A stretch of 64,000 nt of DNA from Hyphomicrobiales bacterium (GCA_021775855.1 JAJFGZ010000037.1:1-64000); one strand, 5' to 3'; shown: positions 39,036-50,100, counted from the stretch's first letter. Numbers and translations are program-made. The notes: generated by a model not told the origin, from the letters alone.

Positions 39036-39623
39036 TCAAACATGTTCCAAACTCTCGAATTTGTGCACCCGGGCCAGAACGTCGCCTGTCGTTACAATTG
39101 TCGCGAATTCGCCATGCAAATTGGCGAGCGTCATTGAATGCACTTCCTCCGCGCTGTGGGATACGCCGTCAGGCCCTGTCTCGCCATATGCCCAGACGCC
39201 GTCGGACAGGAAATAGGTATCGAAGCCGAGGTTGCCTGCCATGCGGGTTGATGTTTCAACGCAATGATTTGCGGTCGCGCCGCACATGACCAAATGGCAG
39301 ATGCCCTGTCTGCGCAGGTCTGCTTCCAGGCTGGTTTCAATGAATGCGCTGTTTTCATGTTTGATGTAAACGGCTTCGCCCCCGCGCGGTGCGACAAACC
39401 CCTGCACCACGGCACCCGGCAATCCCGCAATAAAGGGCGATCCCTCAACGCGAGAGTGATGATGGACATGGCAGATTTTCAGATCAGCAGCGCGAAATGC
39501 GGCCAGGATCTCTGCGATATTTTCTTCCGCATCCGGTGTTGAACGGGCAACGCCCCCGGCAGCGCGATGAACAAACGCCATCTGCACGTCGATGATCAAC
39601 AATGCGGTTTTCGACAAATCCAA
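39036..39623 (-). CDS. Isochorismatase-family cysteine hydrolase inside the nuo operon
   Basis: 195-residue hydrolase of the nicotinamidase/isochorismatase fold. The catalytic aspartate is in LLIIDVQMAF, a lysine in VYIKHENSAF and the nucleophile in MCGATANHCVETSTR. I place the start at TTG 39623 (AAGG about 11 bases upstream); the upstream open frame overlaps nuoI and does not look like this family. Substrate unknown; a link to NAD metabolism beside complex I is tempting but only a guess. It lies between nuoI and nuoJ. Confidence 0.85.
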   Translation of the reverse strand: MDLSKTALLIIDVQMAFVHRAAGGVARSTPDAEENIAEILAAFRAADLKICHVHHHSRVEGSPFIAGLPGAVVQGFVAPRGGEAVYIKHENSAFIETSLEADLRRQGICHLVMCGATANHCVETSTRMAGNLGFDTYFLSDGVWAYGETGPDGVSHSAEEVHSMTLANLHGEFATIVTTGDVLARVHKFESLEHV

Positions 39624-39664
39624 TGTTCCGTCACCTTTACAATTTATCCGCCGCCAGGCACCGC

Positions 39665-40153
39665 CTAGCGATAGGGTCCGTCCGCTGCAATATTCTGCGC
39701 CAATTCCCGCTCCCACCTGTCTCCGTTGTCGAGCAGACGGGATTTGTCGTAATAAAGTTCCTCGCGGGTCTCGACCGCGAATTCGAAATTCGGTCCTTCC
39801 ACAATGGCATCGACGGGACAGGCCTCCTGACAAAATCCGCAATAGATGCATTTGACCATGTCGATGTCGTATCGGGTGGTGCGCCGGGTCCCGTCATTGC
39901 CGCGCGGTCCGGCCTCGATCGTGATGGCCTGGGCCGGGCAGATCGCCTCACACAGCTTGCAGGCGATGCACCGTTCTTCGCCATTGGGGTAACGGCGAAG
40001 GGCATGCTCGCCCCGGAAACGCGGACTGATCGGGCCCTTCTCGAAGGGGTAATTGATGGTCGCCTTGGGTGCAAAGAAATAGCGCATCGCGAGGAAGAAC
40101 GCGGAGACGAACTCTTTGAGAAACAAAGCATTGATTGCCTGACCAAATCTCAT
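39665..40153 (-). CDS. nuoI: NADH dehydrogenase I subunit I
   Basis: 162-residue 8Fe ferredoxin-like subunit that carries clusters N6a and N6b, with the two motifs [16 protein letters not shown] and [16 protein letters not shown]. Sits at the membrane side of the peripheral arm. Normal length for the alphaproteobacterial/mitochondrial TYKY type. Confidence 0.97.
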   Translation of the reverse strand: MRFGQAINALFLKEFVSAFFLAMRYFFAPKATINYPFEKGPISPRFRGEHALRRYPNGEERCIACKLCEAICPAQAITIEAGPRGNDGTRRTTRYDIDMVKCIYCGFCQEACPVDAIVEGPNFEFAVETREELYYDKSRLLDNGDRWERELAQNIAADGPYR

Positions 40154-40162
40154 GATCGCCTC

Positions 40163-40432
40163 CTATAAGCCGAGCGCGGGCAGCAATTGCGGCCCAAGCC
40201 AGTACCCAACAAAGGGAAAAACAATGAAGCACATCACCATCAGAATAAGACGGATTGTCTCGATCGAGTTCATATTTGCTAATTCAGTATCGCCGGCATC
40301 GATGCGTGCCTGTTTGGCGGCCTCGATCCGCGGGAACATGAAGTACACCACCAGCGCATAATCAACGATCCCGAGGATCAGGAAGATCGTCCCCCCGGCA
40401 AAAGCGTAGCTTCCGAACAATTGCTGCATCAT
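40163..40432 (-). CDS. Small two-helix membrane protein between nuoH and nuoI
   Basis: 89 residues beginning [14 protein letters not shown], with two hydrophobic segments (about 14-35 and 62-85) separated by a charged, soluble part ([20 protein letters not shown]). Its ATG overlaps the nuoH stop as ATGA, so it is translationally coupled. I do not recognise a family. It may be a lineage-specific accessory or assembly subunit of complex I, by position only. The larger open frame upstream runs inside nuoH and is not used. Confidence 0.75.
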   Translation of the reverse strand: MMQQLFGSYAFAGGTIFLILGIVDYALVVYFMFPRIEAAKQARIDAGDTELANMNSIETIRLILMVMCFIVFPFVGYWLGPQLLPALGL

Positions 40433-41493
40433 GGAGCCCACCCCATTATTTGCAATACAAAAGCAACGGCGGCCACCATGAATAATGAAAGCGGCAGAAA
40501 CACTTTCCACCCCAGGCGCATCAGTTGATCGTAGCGGTAGCGTGGCACCATCGCCTTCACCATTGAGATCATGAAGAAGACAAAACAGACTTTGAGGATG
40601 AACCAGAACAGGCCGGGCACCCAGGTGAATGGCGGGATATCGAGTGGTGCCATCCAGCCACCCAAAAAGAGTGTTGTGATCAAGGCGCACATCAGCACGA
40701 TGGCGACATATTCACCGAGCATGAACAAGAGATACGGGGTCGAGGAATATTCAACCATGAAGCCTGCCACCAGTTCCGATTCCGCTTCAGGCAGATCGAA
40801 TGGCGGACGGTTGGTCTCGGCCAGCGCCGAGATAAAAAACACGACGAACATCGGAAAAAGCGGCAGCCAGAACCAGTTCAGAAAACTCGCCCAGGGGATC
40901 CCGAGCCGGCTTGCAAGGCCGGATTCCTGGGCGGCGACAATATCGGTCAGATTGAGCGACCCAACGCATAGGAGAACTGTGATAATCACGAAGCCAATCG
41001 AAACCTCGTATGAAACCATTTGCGCCGCCGAGCGGAGCGCGCCGAGAAAGGCGTATTTCGAATTGGACGCCCATCCACCCATAATCACGCCGTACACGCC
41101 GAGCGACGAAATCGCAAATATATAGAGGATGCCGACATTTATATCGGCGACAACGAGCGTGGTCCCGTCGATCCATTTGCCCAGCGGCATCACGGCCCAG
41201 GCCGACAAGGCAAGCAGTGTTGTAACGATCGGCGCCAGCAGGAACACGCCTTTGTTGGCGGCGGACGGGATCACAGGTTCCTTGCAGATAAATTTGATGA
41301 AATCGGCGAACGATTGCAGAAGGCCGAAGGGGCCAACCACATTCGGGCCCCGGCGCATCTGGACAGCGGCCCAGATTTTACGGTCGGCATAGAGCAGGAA
41401 CGCGATGATGACCAGCAATACCGCCATCAGCAGAACGCTTTGCCCTGCAATGATCAGGGCCGGCCAAACGTAAATGGCGAAGAACTCAGCCAT
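40429..41493 (-). CDS. nuoH: NADH dehydrogenase I subunit H
   Basis: Membrane subunit at the quinone-entry site, 354 residues. The signature [25 protein letters not shown] and the later [18 protein letters not shown] block are present. The ATG at 41493 overlaps the end of nuoG by 8 bases; further upstream sequence is inside nuoG. Confidence 0.97.
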   Translation of the reverse strand: MAEFFAIYVWPALIIAGQSVLLMAVLLVIIAFLLYADRKIWAAVQMRRGPNVVGPFGLLQSFADFIKFICKEPVIPSAANKGVFLLAPIVTTLLALSAWAVMPLGKWIDGTTLVVADINVGILYIFAISSLGVYGVIMGGWASNSKYAFLGALRSAAQMVSYEVSIGFVIITVLLCVGSLNLTDIVAAQESGLASRLGIPWASFLNWFWLPLFPMFVVFFISALAETNRPPFDLPEAESELVAGFMVEYSSTPYLLFMLGEYVAIVLMCALITTLFLGGWMAPLDIPPFTWVPGLFWFILKVCFVFFMISMVKAMVPRYRYDQLMRLGWKVFLPLSLFMVAAVAFVLQIMGWAP

Positions 41494-43603
41494 CGGTTCC
41501 GGTAGCCTCCCCAAGGTGCGATTTGGCGGCCTGACTTTGCCCGGCCATAATCCTGCTCGCCCGCGCGATCGGATTGGTGAGGTAATAATCTTTAACCGCA
41601 CCTTCAAACGGATCCTTACCCAACCTGCCGCCGACTTTGGCGACCCGCCCGATATCCTCGGGCAAGCCGGCTTCGATCCCGTTGATATTGGCAAAATGGG
41701 GCACCGCTTCAAACATCGCAGCGCGTAATTGATCGAGGCTATCGAACGGTAATTTCGCGCCCAGGACGTCTGATAGAGCGCGCAGGATGGCCCAATCTTC
41801 GCGTGCATCGCCTGGCGGGAATGCACCACGATAGGCCATTTGAGCACGGCCTTCGGTATTCACATAGATGCCGCTTTTCTCGGAATAGGCCGCCCCGGGC
41901 AGGATAACGTCGGCGCGGTGCGCGCCCTGATCGCCGTGGGTGCCCTGGTAAACGACAAAAGCCTTGCCGAATTGCTCGCCTGGTATTTCGTCGGCACCGA
42001 GCAGATAGACGAAATCGACTTCACTGGCCTTGGCGCCTCTAACAATCGATTCCACGTCGCGCCCGGTCGGCCCCGGCACAAAGCCTAGATCAAGACCGGC
42101 CACGCGGCTTGCTGCTGTATGCAACACGTTGAACCCGTTCCAGTCCGCAGTCACCGCCTTGCAGGTAACCGCCAAGGTGGCAGCGGCACTTAGAACCGTA
42201 GCACCATCTTTTCGTGCCAACGCGCCCTGCCCGACAATGATCAACGGCTTGGTGGCGGACTTCAACTGCTTGAAGAAGGAATGCTTGCCGGACCTGACTT
42301 CCGACAGGGTTTCGGGACCGGCACCCAGATATTCGTATTCATACGTCAAATCTGTGTTGGCGCCATCTTTCAGACCACCAATCGCGCCAATGGGGAAATT
42401 CCCGCGCCTCCAGCGCTTACGGATCCGCGCGTTGATAATAGCGGCTTCCTCGCGCGGGTTGCATCCGATCAGCAGCAGCGCATCGGCATCTTCGATTCCG
42501 GCAATCGTGGAATTGAAAATATAGCTCCCGCGTCCCAATGCCGGGTCAAGTTGTGCGCCATCCTGACGGCAATCGATATGAGCAACGCCGAGACTGTCCA
42601 TCAGGCATTTAAGCGCGAACATTTCTTCGGCGGCAGCCAGATCGCCTGCAATGGCCGCCATTTTCTGCGGGCTTGATTTTGCGGCAGCGGAGGCAATTGC
42701 GGCGAACGCCGCGCTCCAGGAGGCCGGTTCCAGCTTGCCGTCCTTGCGGATATACGGCTGATCGAGCCGTTGGGTGCGCAGCCCGTCCCAGATGAACCGG
42801 CTTTTGTCGGAAATCCATTCCTCATTCACGTCTTCATGCAGACACGGCATGACCCGCATCACTTCGCGGCCGCGTGTATCGATACGGATATTGCTGCCGA
42901 CCGCGTCCATCACGTCGATGGTCTCGGTTTTGTGCAACTCCCACGGTCGGGCGCTGAAGGCGTAGGGTTTTGACGTCAGTGCACCCACGGGACAAAGATC
43001 AATGACGTTGCCCTGCAATTCGGACGACATGGCTTTTTCCAGATACGTCGTGATTTCCATATCCTCGCCACGCCCGGTTGCGCCAAGTTCGGGAACGCCT
43101 GCCACTTCGGTCACAAACCGGATGCAGCGGGTGCAGTGGATACAACGTGTCATGGTGGTCTGGACCAGCGCGCCGATATCCTTTTCATCCACCGCACGCT
43201 TGTTCTCGGCATAGCGCGACGCGTCGACACCGTACGACATAGCCTGGTCTTGCAAATCGCATTCGCCGCCCTGATCGCAGATCGGGCAGTCGAGCGGGTG
43301 ATTGATCAGCAGGAATTCTATGACCCCTTCGCGGGCCTTGCGGACAATTTCGGAATTGGTCTGGATTTCGGCAGGCGAGCCATCACGGTTCGGGCGCAGG
43401 TCATTGACAGACAGTGCACAGGAGGCCTGTGGCTTCGGCGCTCCGACCCATTCCACCAGACACATCCGGCAATTGCCCGCGATCGACAGGCGTTCGTGAT
43501 AGCAGAATCGCGGGATTTCCGCGCCCGCCATCTCACACGCCTGCAGCAGCGTGATGCCGTCCGGCACCTCGATGACATTACCGTTTACATTCAGTGTCGG
43601 CAT
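41486..43603 (-). CDS. nuoG: NADH dehydrogenase I subunit G
   Basis: Large iron-sulfur subunit, 705 residues. N-terminal 2Fe-2S domain ([19 protein letters not shown]), then the [17 protein letters not shown] and [13 protein letters not shown] cluster motifs, and a molybdopterin-oxidoreductase-like domain that has lost its cofactor. Length matches the mitochondrial-type subunit (about 690), not the longer enterobacterial one. Confidence 0.97.
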   Translation of the reverse strand: MPTLNVNGNVIEVPDGITLLQACEMAGAEIPRFCYHERLSIAGNCRMCLVEWVGAPKPQASCALSVNDLRPNRDGSPAEIQTNSEIVRKAREGVIEFLLINHPLDCPICDQGGECDLQDQAMSYGVDASRYAENKRAVDEKDIGALVQTTMTRCIHCTRCIRFVTEVAGVPELGATGRGEDMEITTYLEKAMSSELQGNVIDLCPVGALTSKPYAFSARPWELHKTETIDVMDAVGSNIRIDTRGREVMRVMPCLHEDVNEEWISDKSRFIWDGLRTQRLDQPYIRKDGKLEPASWSAAFAAIASAAAKSSPQKMAAIAGDLAAAEEMFALKCLMDSLGVAHIDCRQDGAQLDPALGRGSYIFNSTIAGIEDADALLLIGCNPREEAAIINARIRKRWRRGNFPIGAIGGLKDGANTDLTYEYEYLGAGPETLSEVRSGKHSFFKQLKSATKPLIIVGQGALARKDGATVLSAAATLAVTCKAVTADWNGFNVLHTAASRVAGLDLGFVPGPTGRDVESIVRGAKASEVDFVYLLGADEIPGEQFGKAFVVYQGTHGDQGAHRADVILPGAAYSEKSGIYVNTEGRAQMAYRGAFPPGDAREDWAILRALSDVLGAKLPFDSLDQLRAAMFEAVPHFANINGIEAGLPEDIGRVAKVGGRLGKDPFEGAVKDYYLTNPIARASRIMAGQSQAAKSHLGEATGTDG

Positions 43604-43639
43604 TGAGCCCTCACCCCGTTAATTCCCCGTTCCACGGTC

Positions 43640-44107
43640 TTATGCGCAGCGGGCCTCTTTCCACATCTGGACCTGCGGCAGGCTCTCCCAGCCAAAGGCA
43701 TATTCAGATGGTCCGTTCTCGTTCAAATGATCTAGCCGGGCCGACGCCTCCGCGACGCTCGGTTCGCAACCCGGATCGACCCACCACATTGCAAAATACA
43801 TTCCGTCCAACAATTCCATCCATTCGTGCTTGCGCTGGTAGACCTTTTTGTGAACCGTCTGCCAGACAAATTTCTCCAACTGCTCAGGGCTTTCCCAGAC
43901 GCTTATATTTACGATCATACGCGGATCGTCGTATGCGTGGATCCCGGTTGCATTGCCCGATTCATCCTTGAGGCGCCAGACAAAACCATCCGAGCGCTCA
44001 GCAACCGCGTTTATCCGGTCGAGATTGTTCACGAAACCAGCGACGCGCGGGTCCTCCATATCGTGGCGCAGGCGGGCGATGTTCAACTGGGCGAGATGCT
44101 TTTTCAC
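43640..44107 (-). CDS. DUF3291 family protein inside the nuo operon
   Basis: 155 residues, GTG start next to the nuoF stop (4 bases). The pattern HLAQLNIARL, then VWRLKDESGNATGIHAYDDP and a tryptophan-rich C-terminal half (MYFAMWWVDPG) matches DUF3291, a dimeric alpha-beta barrel-like family without assigned function. No signal peptide or membrane helix. Position between nuoF and nuoG is unusual. Confidence 0.82.
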   Translation of the reverse strand: MKKHLAQLNIARLRHDMEDPRVAGFVNNLDRINAVAERSDGFVWRLKDESGNATGIHAYDDPRMIVNISVWESPEQLEKFVWQTVHKKVYQRKHEWMELLDGMYFAMWWVDPGCEPSVAEASARLDHLNENGPSEYAFGWESLPQVQMWKEARCA

Positions 44108-44111
44108 GACC

Positions 44112-45419
44112 CTACTCCGCCGCCTGCATGGTGACCGCACCATCATGGTCCGGGTTGGCGGCGTAGGCGTCGATACGCGCCTCGATCTCATGGCGAAAAT
44201 GGCGAATAAGTCCCTGAACCGGCCAGGCTGCTGCATCACCGAGTGCGCAAATGGTGTGGCCCTCAACTTGCGTGGTGACCTCCAGAAGCATGTCGATTTC
44301 GCGTTTTTCGGCGCGCCCCTCGGCCATCCGCGTCAGAACCCGCCACATCCATCCGGTGCCTTCACGGCAGGGCGTGCACTGGCCGCAACTCTCGTGTTTG
44401 TAAAACCGGGCCAGACGGGCAACCGCCCTGACAATATCGGTGGACTTGTCCATCACGATAACGGCTGCGGTGCCGAGACCTGAACGCATTTCCCGCAAAG
44501 AATCGAAATCCATATGGAGATCGCCACAAACGTCCCCCGGCAGGCACGGTACGGACGAGCCGCCCGGGATTACAGCCATCAGATTGTCCCAGCCGCCGCG
44601 CACGCCACCGGCGTGTTTTTCAAGCAACTCGCGAAGCGTGATACCCATTTCCTCTTCCACATTGCAGCGCTGATTGACGTGGCCGGAAATGCAGAACAGC
44701 TTGGTCCCCACATTGTTGGGACGGCCAAGACCCGCGAACCAGCCCGCGCCGCGCCGCAGAATAGTCGGGGTAACCGCAATCGATTCCACATTATTGACGG
44801 TGGTCGGTGCGCCGTAGAGGCCAACGTTGGCCGGGAATGGCGGCTTCAGGCGCGGCATGCCTTTCTTGCCTTCGAGGGATTCCAGCAATGCCGTTTCCTC
44901 GCCGCAAATATAAGCGCCCGCACCGTGGTGCAGATAGAGATCGAAATCCCAGCCGTGCTTATTATTCTTGCCGATCAGTTTGGCGTCATAGGCCTCATCG
45001 ATGGCGCGCTGCAGGGCTTCGCGCTCGCGGATGAATTCACCGCGGATATAGATGTAACAGGCGTGCGCGCGCATCGCGAATGAGGCGATCAGACAGCCCT
45101 CGATCAGGATATGCGGGTCGTGACGCATGACATCCCGGTCTTTGCAGGTTCCGGGCTCGGATTCATCCGCGTTGACCACCAGATAGTTCGGCCGGCCATC
45201 GGATTCCTTGGGCATGAACGACCATTTCAGTCCGGTCGGGAAACCCGCGCCGCCCCGGCCGCGAAGTCCTGATTCCTTGATCTGGTCGACGATTGAATCA
45301 GGCCCCATATCGATCAACTTCTTGGTGCCATCCCAGGTACCGCGCATCATCGCGGCCTTGAGACCTGGATCGTGCAACCCATAGAGATTTGTGAAAATAC
45401 GATCTTTATCAGCGAGCAT
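44112..45419 (-). CDS. nuoF: NADH dehydrogenase I subunit F
   Basis: NADH-binding subunit with FMN and a 4Fe-4S cluster, 435 residues. Motifs: [13 protein letters not shown] for [19 protein letters not shown] for FMN, and [15 protein letters not shown] for cluster N3. The ATG at 45419 gives the standard N-terminus and overlaps the preceding small gene by 11 bases. Confidence 0.97.
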   Translation of the reverse strand: MLADKDRIFTNLYGLHDPGLKAAMMRGTWDGTKKLIDMGPDSIVDQIKESGLRGRGGAGFPTGLKWSFMPKESDGRPNYLVVNADESEPGTCKDRDVMRHDPHILIEGCLIASFAMRAHACYIYIRGEFIREREALQRAIDEAYDAKLIGKNNKHGWDFDLYLHHGAGAYICGEETALLESLEGKKGMPRLKPPFPANVGLYGAPTTVNNVESIAVTPTILRRGAGWFAGLGRPNNVGTKLFCISGHVNQRCNVEEEMGITLRELLEKHAGGVRGGWDNLMAVIPGGSSVPCLPGDVCGDLHMDFDSLREMRSGLGTAAVIVMDKSTDIVRAVARLARFYKHESCGQCTPCREGTGWMWRVLTRMAEGRAEKREIDMLLEVTTQVEGHTICALGDAAAWPVQGLIRHFRHEIEARIDAYAANPDHDGAVTMQAAE

Positions 45420-45639
45420 TGTTTTGCTCCGTATCTTCGCTAACCGGACAAGGGGGCTTAGGCCCGAACAGTTCGAGTAACAGGGTAACGACGCCGACAA
45501 GGACAATTGCCCCCGCGAGTTTCAGGCCGGCGCTGTCGCCGGTGTAGGCGGCAACGCCAAGTGCAGCGCTGAGCGCAATGATGAATGTAATCGCGCTCAT
45601 CTGTCCGCACAGTGACATGGACTTGATCCGGCTCATCAT
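45409..45639 (-). CDS. Small two-helix membrane protein between nuoE and nuoF
   Basis: 76 residues with two hydrophobic segments (about 15-32 and 40-58) and a polar, acidic tail ending QNNAR. Overlaps nuoF by 11 bases, so likely coupled. Unrecognised; small hypothetical membrane genes at this spot occur in other alphaproteobacterial nuo operons. A second ATG follows directly, so the start is uncertain by one codon. Confidence 0.65.
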   Translation of the reverse strand: MMSRIKSMSLCGQMSAITFIIALSAALGVAAYTGDSAGLKLAGAIVLVGVVTLLLELFGPKPPCPVSEDTEQNNAR

Positions 45640-45658
45640 TCTATGTCACCCAACCTGT

Positions 45659-46639
45659 TCATCGCGGTTTCTTGCCAAAAACTTTTATGTATTCGGCTTC
45701 CCCGCCCTTGGCGAGGGCCTTGGCCTGCTTGATCCAGTTTTCCCGATCGATCCGGCCCTTGAATTTCAATTGGTCATCGACCCAGGCCACTTCGGCGCGT
45801 TTCCACGACGCCACCTGGTCGAAATGGAAAATGCCCAGTGTGTGAAGGATGCCCTCGATTTTTGGCCCCACACCAGAAATCATTGTGAGCCGATCGGCGC
45901 CGCCCTTTCGCGGCGCTTTCATCAATTTTGGCGCGGCCTGCTTGCCCGTCGAGGCGGCTATTGCCGCTTTCGCTTTGGCGGCTGCGGACGCGCGTTTCGG
46001 TTTGGCGGCAGCCTTGCTGCTGCGGCCCTTGCCGTTATACAGCGCCGGGTCGGTCAGTGAGGTGAGCCCGCCAAGGGGTTCCGACGCGTGGCGGCCATTC
46101 TGGGGTCCCGGCTTGACCGTTTTTCCAGCGCGCAGATCGGCCAATATCTGTTCGAATTTTTCCGGGGTCAGGTCCTCGAAATAATCCATGTTGATCTGGG
46201 CCATTGGGGCGTTAACGCAGGCGCCAAGGCACTCGACCTCTTTCCAGGATAACTTGCCGTCTTCGGTGACCGTGTTTTCCGAGCCAATCACCCGCTTGCA
46301 GACGTCGATCAGGTCGCCCGAACCGCATAGCATGCAGGGCGTCGTACCGCAGAGTTGGACGAAGAATTCACCAACCGGCGAGAGATTGAACATTGTGTAG
46401 AAGGTCGCCACCTCCAGCGCCCGGATATAGGGCATGTCGAGCATATCGGCGATACGCCGGATGGCCGGTTCCGGCAGCCAGCCGTCGTGCTGCTCCTGGG
46501 CTTTCCAGAGTAGCGGGATAATGGCACTGGCCTGTTTGTCATCCGGGTATTTTTTGAGCTGTCCCTTGGCCCAACTAAGATTCTGCCGGGTGAATTCGAA
46601 ATTCTTTGGCTGGACAGGATCAAGGCGACGTACACTCAT
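45659..46639 (-). CDS. nuoE: NADH dehydrogenase I subunit E with C-terminal helix-hairpin-helix tail
   Basis: 2Fe-2S subunit (cluster N1a). The core (about 1-165) holds the ligands in CGTTPCMLC and [12 protein letters not shown] basic, alanine-rich linker (about 195-250) leads to a helix-hairpin-helix-like domain ([30 protein letters not shown]) closely similar to the tail of S2 in this window. 326 residues against about 165-220 in most bacteria; long forms are typical of alphaproteobacteria. ATG overlaps nuoD stop. Confidence 0.96.
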   Translation of the reverse strand: MSVRRLDPVQPKNFEFTRQNLSWAKGQLKKYPDDKQASAIIPLLWKAQEQHDGWLPEPAIRRIADMLDMPYIRALEVATFYTMFNLSPVGEFFVQLCGTTPCMLCGSGDLIDVCKRVIGSENTVTEDGKLSWKEVECLGACVNAPMAQINMDYFEDLTPEKFEQILADLRAGKTVKPGPQNGRHASEPLGGLTSLTDPALYNGKGRSSKAAAKPKRASAAAKAKAAIAASTGKQAAPKLMKAPRKGGADRLTMISGVGPKIEGILHTLGIFHFDQVASWKRAEVAWVDDQLKFKGRIDRENWIKQAKALAKGGEAEYIKVFGKKPR

Positions 46640-47826
46640 CGGTCCACCTCACCGAATACGATATCCAGCGACCCGAGGATCGCGGAGACGTCCGCCAGCA
46701 TGTGACCCTTGCAAAGGAAATCCATGCCCTGAAGGTGGGCAAATCCGGGAGCGCGGATACGGCAGCGGTAAGGTTTGTTTGAACCGTCTGACACCAGATA
46801 AACGCCAAACTCACCCTTCGGTGCTTCGACGGCGGCGTACACCTCGCCGGCCGGTACGTGGTAACCCTCGGTATAGAGTTTGAAGTGATGGATCAGCGCT
46901 TCCATGGATTTTTTCATGTCGCCGCGTTTCGGGGGAACAATCTTGCCGTCGGTATTGGAGATATCCGTCTTGCCCTCAGCCCCGTTCAGTTTTTCGAGGC
47001 ACTGGCGCATGATCCTCACCGACTGGCGCATTTCTTCCATGCGGATCAGGTAGCGGTCGTAGCAATCGCCGTTCTTGCCGACCGGAATTTCGAAATCCAG
47101 ATCGCTGTAGCATTCGTATGGTTGTGAACGGCGCAGGTCCCACGCGGCTCCAGAACCGCGCACCATAACGCCTGAAAATCCCCAGGCCCAGGCATCGTTG
47201 ATATCGAGGATCGCGATATCCACGTTGCGCTGTTTGAAAATCCGGTTGTTGGTGAGCAACCCTTCGAGATCGTCACAGACTTTGAGAAACGGATCGCAAA
47301 ATTCGCCGATATCATCCAGCAGTGCCTGGGGCAAATCCTGGTGCACTCCGCCGGGGCGTATATAAGCGGAATGCATCCGCGACCCCGAGGCGCGCTCGTA
47401 AAACACCATCAGCTTTTCGCGCTCTTCAAAGCCCCAGAGCGGCGGCGTTAGCGCGCCCACATCCATCGCCTGGGTGGTCACGTTGAGGAGATGGGACAGG
47501 ATCCGGCCGATCTCGGAATAGAGCACGCGGATCAGTTGGCCGCGCATGGGGACTTTGATGTCCAGCAGCTTTTCGACGCTAAGCGCGTATGCGTGCTCCT
47601 GGTTCATGGGCGCGACATAATCGAGACGGTCGAAATAAGGAACAGCCTGCAGATAGGTTTTTTGCTCGATCAGTTTTTCGGTGCCGCGATGGAGCAACCC
47701 TATATGAGGGTCAACGCGCTCGACCACTTCGCCGTCAAGCTCCAGCAGCAGGCGCAGCACACCGTGGGCCGCCGGATGCTGGGGCCCGAAATTAATCGAG
47801 AAATTGCGGATGTCGGTTTCGGCCAA
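46636..47826 (-). CDS. nuoD: NADH dehydrogenase I subunit D
   Basis: 49-kDa-type subunit that forms the quinone site with NuoB and is related to NiFe hydrogenase large subunits. 396 residues, separate from Nuo[21 protein letters not shown] marks the N-terminus and the C-terminus ends in DIVFGEVDR. The start codon is TTG at 47826; no better codon lies between it and an in-frame stop 4 codons upstream. Confidence 0.97.
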   Translation of the reverse strand: MAETDIRNFSINFGPQHPAAHGVLRLLLELDGEVVERVDPHIGLLHRGTEKLIEQKTYLQAVPYFDRLDYVAPMNQEHAYALSVEKLLDIKVPMRGQLIRVLYSEIGRILSHLLNVTTQAMDVGALTPPLWGFEEREKLMVFYERASGSRMHSAYIRPGGVHQDLPQALLDDIGEFCDPFLKVCDDLEGLLTNNRIFKQRNVDIAILDINDAWAWGFSGVMVRGSGAAWDLRRSQPYECYSDLDFEIPVGKNGDCYDRYLIRMEEMRQSVRIMRQCLEKLNGAEGKTDISNTDGKIVPPKRGDMKKSMEALIHHFKLYTEGYHVPAGEVYAAVEAPKGEFGVYLVSDGSNKPYRCRIRAPGFAHLQGMDFLCKGHMLADVSAILGSLDIVFGEVDR

Positions 47827-47835
47827 TTTACCTAC

Positions 47836-48276
47836 TCATCCTTGCATGGCGGCGGGGGAAACCGCGGCCGCTTTCTCTGCCACTTTTAGGTTGAACTTTG
47901 CCCAGTCAACAACAAAACGTTCGTGATTACCTTCGCTGATCAAATCGTGATTATCATGGGCCTGCACCCGGAACCCGATCCTGTTGCCGTCAATGCTGAT
48001 ACATTCAGCTTTGACGTCGACGGTGAGGCCGGGCGGGGTAGCCGCCACGTGTGAAAAATCAACATGGACACCAAGGCTGCCCTCACCCTCTTCAAGATGG
48101 GGGTTGAGCAACTGGACGCATGTCCATTCCAGCAACCCGACCATGTATCCTGTCGCCAAGACTTCTGGCATGACCTGAAATTCAGGTGCATCTGGAAACA
48201 GCGCCGGCACAGTCCTTGCGTCAGTGATAGGATAGGAAAAGGCGAATGTCTCGCCGACTTTCAGCGTGCCTTTCAT
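47836..48276 (-). CDS. FlK-like acyl-CoA thioesterase inside the nuo operon
   Basis: 146-residue hot-dog protein. Thr42, Glu50, His76 and Arg120 all stand at the numbers of the catalytic set of fluoroacetyl-CoA thioesterase FlK ([28 protein letters not shown]); Gly69 also fits. This strongly supports the FlK-type fold and a thioesterase activity, but the acyl group cannot be told; FlK residue Phe36 appears as Met36. Its ATG overlaps the nuoC stop as ATGA and it ends 9 bases before nuoD, so it is made with complex I. Confidence 0.85.
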   Translation of the reverse strand: MKGTLKVGETFAFSYPITDARTVPALFPDAPEFQVMPEVLATGYMVGLLEWTCVQLLNPHLEEGEGSLGVHVDFSHVAATPPGLTVDVKAECISIDGNRIGFRVQAHDNHDLISEGNHERFVVDWAKFNLKVAEKAAAVSPAAMQG

Positions 48277-48875
48277 TCGCTTGCCTTCTCGTCTCCGGGG
48301 ATCTGGTAGTCAGGACCCTCCCAGGGGCTCATAAAATCGAAATTGCGCATTTCCTGGTTCAGCTGGACTGGCTCATACACGACACGGCTTTGTTCATCGT
48401 CATAGCGCACTTCAACAAAACCCGTGACCGGGAAATCTTTGCGCAATGGGTGGCCGTCAAAGCCGTAGTCGGTCAGCAGACGACGCAGGTCCGGATGGTC
48501 TGAAAACAATATCCCGTACATGTCGTAAGCTTCGCGCTCGAACCATTCGGCAGCAGGATATACCGACACCAGGCTTGGCACCGGGGTGACTTCATCGGTC
48601 GCGATCAGCACCCGAATGCGGTGGTTCTGGCGCGGTGACAACAGGTGGTAAACCACGTCGAAGCGTTTCTCGCGGGCCGGATAATCAACACCACAAATAT
48701 CAATCAGGCAGACAAAGCGGCACTGGGAATCTTCGCGCAGGAATTTCATGACCCGCACGACCTGATCGGCGGGAATTTCGAGGTTCAATTCCCCGACAGC
48801 AATTGTGCAAGACAGCATCTCACTGGCAAGCTTTTCATCGAGATGCTGTTTCAGTTCCTGCAAAACTTCATCCAT
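48273..48875 (-). CDS. nuoC: NADH dehydrogenase I subunit C
   Basis: 30-kDa-type peripheral subunit, 200 residues. The signature [20 protein letters not shown] equivalent ([16 protein letters not shown]) and [27 protein letters not shown] blocks are intact. Not fused to NuoD. 20 bases after nuoB. Confidence 0.97.
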   Translation of the reverse strand: MDEVLQELKQHLDEKLASEMLSCTIAVGELNLEIPADQVVRVMKFLREDSQCRFVCLIDICGVDYPAREKRFDVVYHLLSPRQNHRIRVLIATDEVTPVPSLVSVYPAAEWFEREAYDMYGILFSDHPDLRRLLTDYGFDGHPLRKDFPVTGFVEVRYDDEQSRVVYEPVQLNQEMRNFDFMSPWEGPDYQIPGDEKASE

Positions 48876-48894
48876 GGGTCAGGTCCGTTTTGCT

Positions 48895-49467
48895 CTATCT
48901 CTCGATCGTGCCGGTGCGGCGGATTTTCTTTTGCAGTAGCAAAATGCCGTACACAAGAGCTTCCGCAGTTGGCGGGCAGCCCGGCACATAAATATCTACA
49001 GGTACGATCCGGTCGCAACCACGCACCACCGAATACGAATAGTGATAATAGCCGCCGCCATTGGCGCAGCTTCCCATGGAAATGACATAGCGCGGCTCGG
49101 GCATCTGGTCGTAGACCTTGCGCAGCGCGGGCGCCATCTTGTTTGTGAGGGTACCGGCTACAATCATGACGTCGGACTGGCGCGGGCTGCCGCGCGGAGC
49201 AAACCCGAACCGCTCGACATCGTAACGCGGCATCGAAGCCTGCATCATCTCAACGGCGCAGCAGGCAAGCCCGAATGTCATCCACATCAGCGAGCCGGTG
49301 CGCGCCCAGTTGATCAGGTCATCGGTGGCTGTGACCAGAAACCCCTTGTCCGCCAGTTCAGCATTGATATCCGTGAAATAGGCACTCTCCGTGCCGACCG
49401 GTTCGCCGGTTCTAGGATCAATCAGTCCCTTTGGCGCAGGCGCGATCATGGAATCGTCTAATCCCAT
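48895..49467 (-). CDS. nuoB: NADH dehydrogenase I subunit B
   Basis: Carries cluster N2, the terminal iron-sulfur centre. The ligands are in [21 protein letters not shown] and [12 protein letters not shown]-like [15 protein letters not shown] choose the ATG at 49467, overlapping the nuoA stop by 10 bases (190 residues); an in-frame codon at 49488 would add 7 residues. Confidence 0.96.
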   Translation of the reverse strand: MGLDDSMIAPAPKGLIDPRTGEPVGTESAYFTDINAELADKGFLVTATDDLINWARTGSLMWMTFGLACCAVEMMQASMPRYDVERFGFAPRGSPRQSDVMIVAGTLTNKMAPALRKVYDQMPEPRYVISMGSCANGGGYYHYSYSVVRGCDRIVPVDIYVPGCPPTAEALVYGILLLQKKIRRTGTIER

Positions 49468-49823
49468 TCCAGAGCCCCCTTCCGCCATTCATAGGCAAAG
49501 CCGATCGTGAGGATACCGAGGAAGACCATCATCGACCAGAAACCGAACCATCCAACTTCCTTGAACGCCACCGCCCAGGGAAACAGGAACGCGACTTCCA
49601 GATCGAATATAATAAACAGGATCGCAACCAGATAAAAACGCACGTCAAACTTCATGCGCGCGTCGTCAAACGGATTGAACCCGCATTCGTAGGCCGACAA
49701 TTTTTCGGGATCGGGGTTCTTGTGGGCCACAATGAAGGGCGCCGCCATCAGGACCAAAGCTATAACACCTGCAACGCCGATAAAAATCGCGATCGGCAGA
49801 TATTGCATCAATAGTTCTTGCAT
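49458..49823 (-). CDS. nuoA: NADH dehydrogenase I subunit A
   Basis: Three-helix membrane subunit, first gene of the operon. [21 protein letters not shown] is the family signature with the quinone-site loop cysteine. The ATG at 49823 gives the standard 121 residues; a GTG at 49865 in the same frame is less likely. Upstream lie tRNA-Asp and tRNA-Val, transcribed in the same direction. Confidence 0.96.
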   Translation of the reverse strand: MQELLMQYLPIAIFIGVAGVIALVLMAAPFIVAHKNPDPEKLSAYECGFNPFDDARMKFDVRFYLVAILFIIFDLEVAFLFPWAVAFKEVGWFGFWSMMVFLGILTIGFAYEWRKGALEWD

Positions 49824-50023
49824 GTGCGCCAACCCCTGATCGGCTTCAAAACCCGCTTCCTGCACTTAAACCACGGTATGATTCTAGGCAAGGCGAAGCA
49901 AGGCTGTTTATTGGGGGAAATTACAATTGTTGTTGTGGAAGCTGGCCCACGCAATAGGTGTCGGGTTGTGTCTGGGTACAAGCTTTTGCGGCTTATCCGA
50001 CAGCTACGATTCCGGAGAATAAG

Positions 50024-50100
50024 TGGCGGGAGTGACGGGACTCGAACCCGCGGCCTCTGGCGTGACAGGCCAGCGCTCTAACCAACTGAGCTACACCCCC
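50024..50100 (-). tRNA. tRNA-Asp (GTC)
   Basis: 77-base cloverleaf on the minus strand. Acceptor GGGGGTG pairs with CACTCCC (one G-T), D-arm GCTCAGTTGGTTAGAGC, anticodon GTC in the loop CTGTCAC, T-loop TTCGAGT, CCA encoded. Precedes nuoA. Confidence 0.96.
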
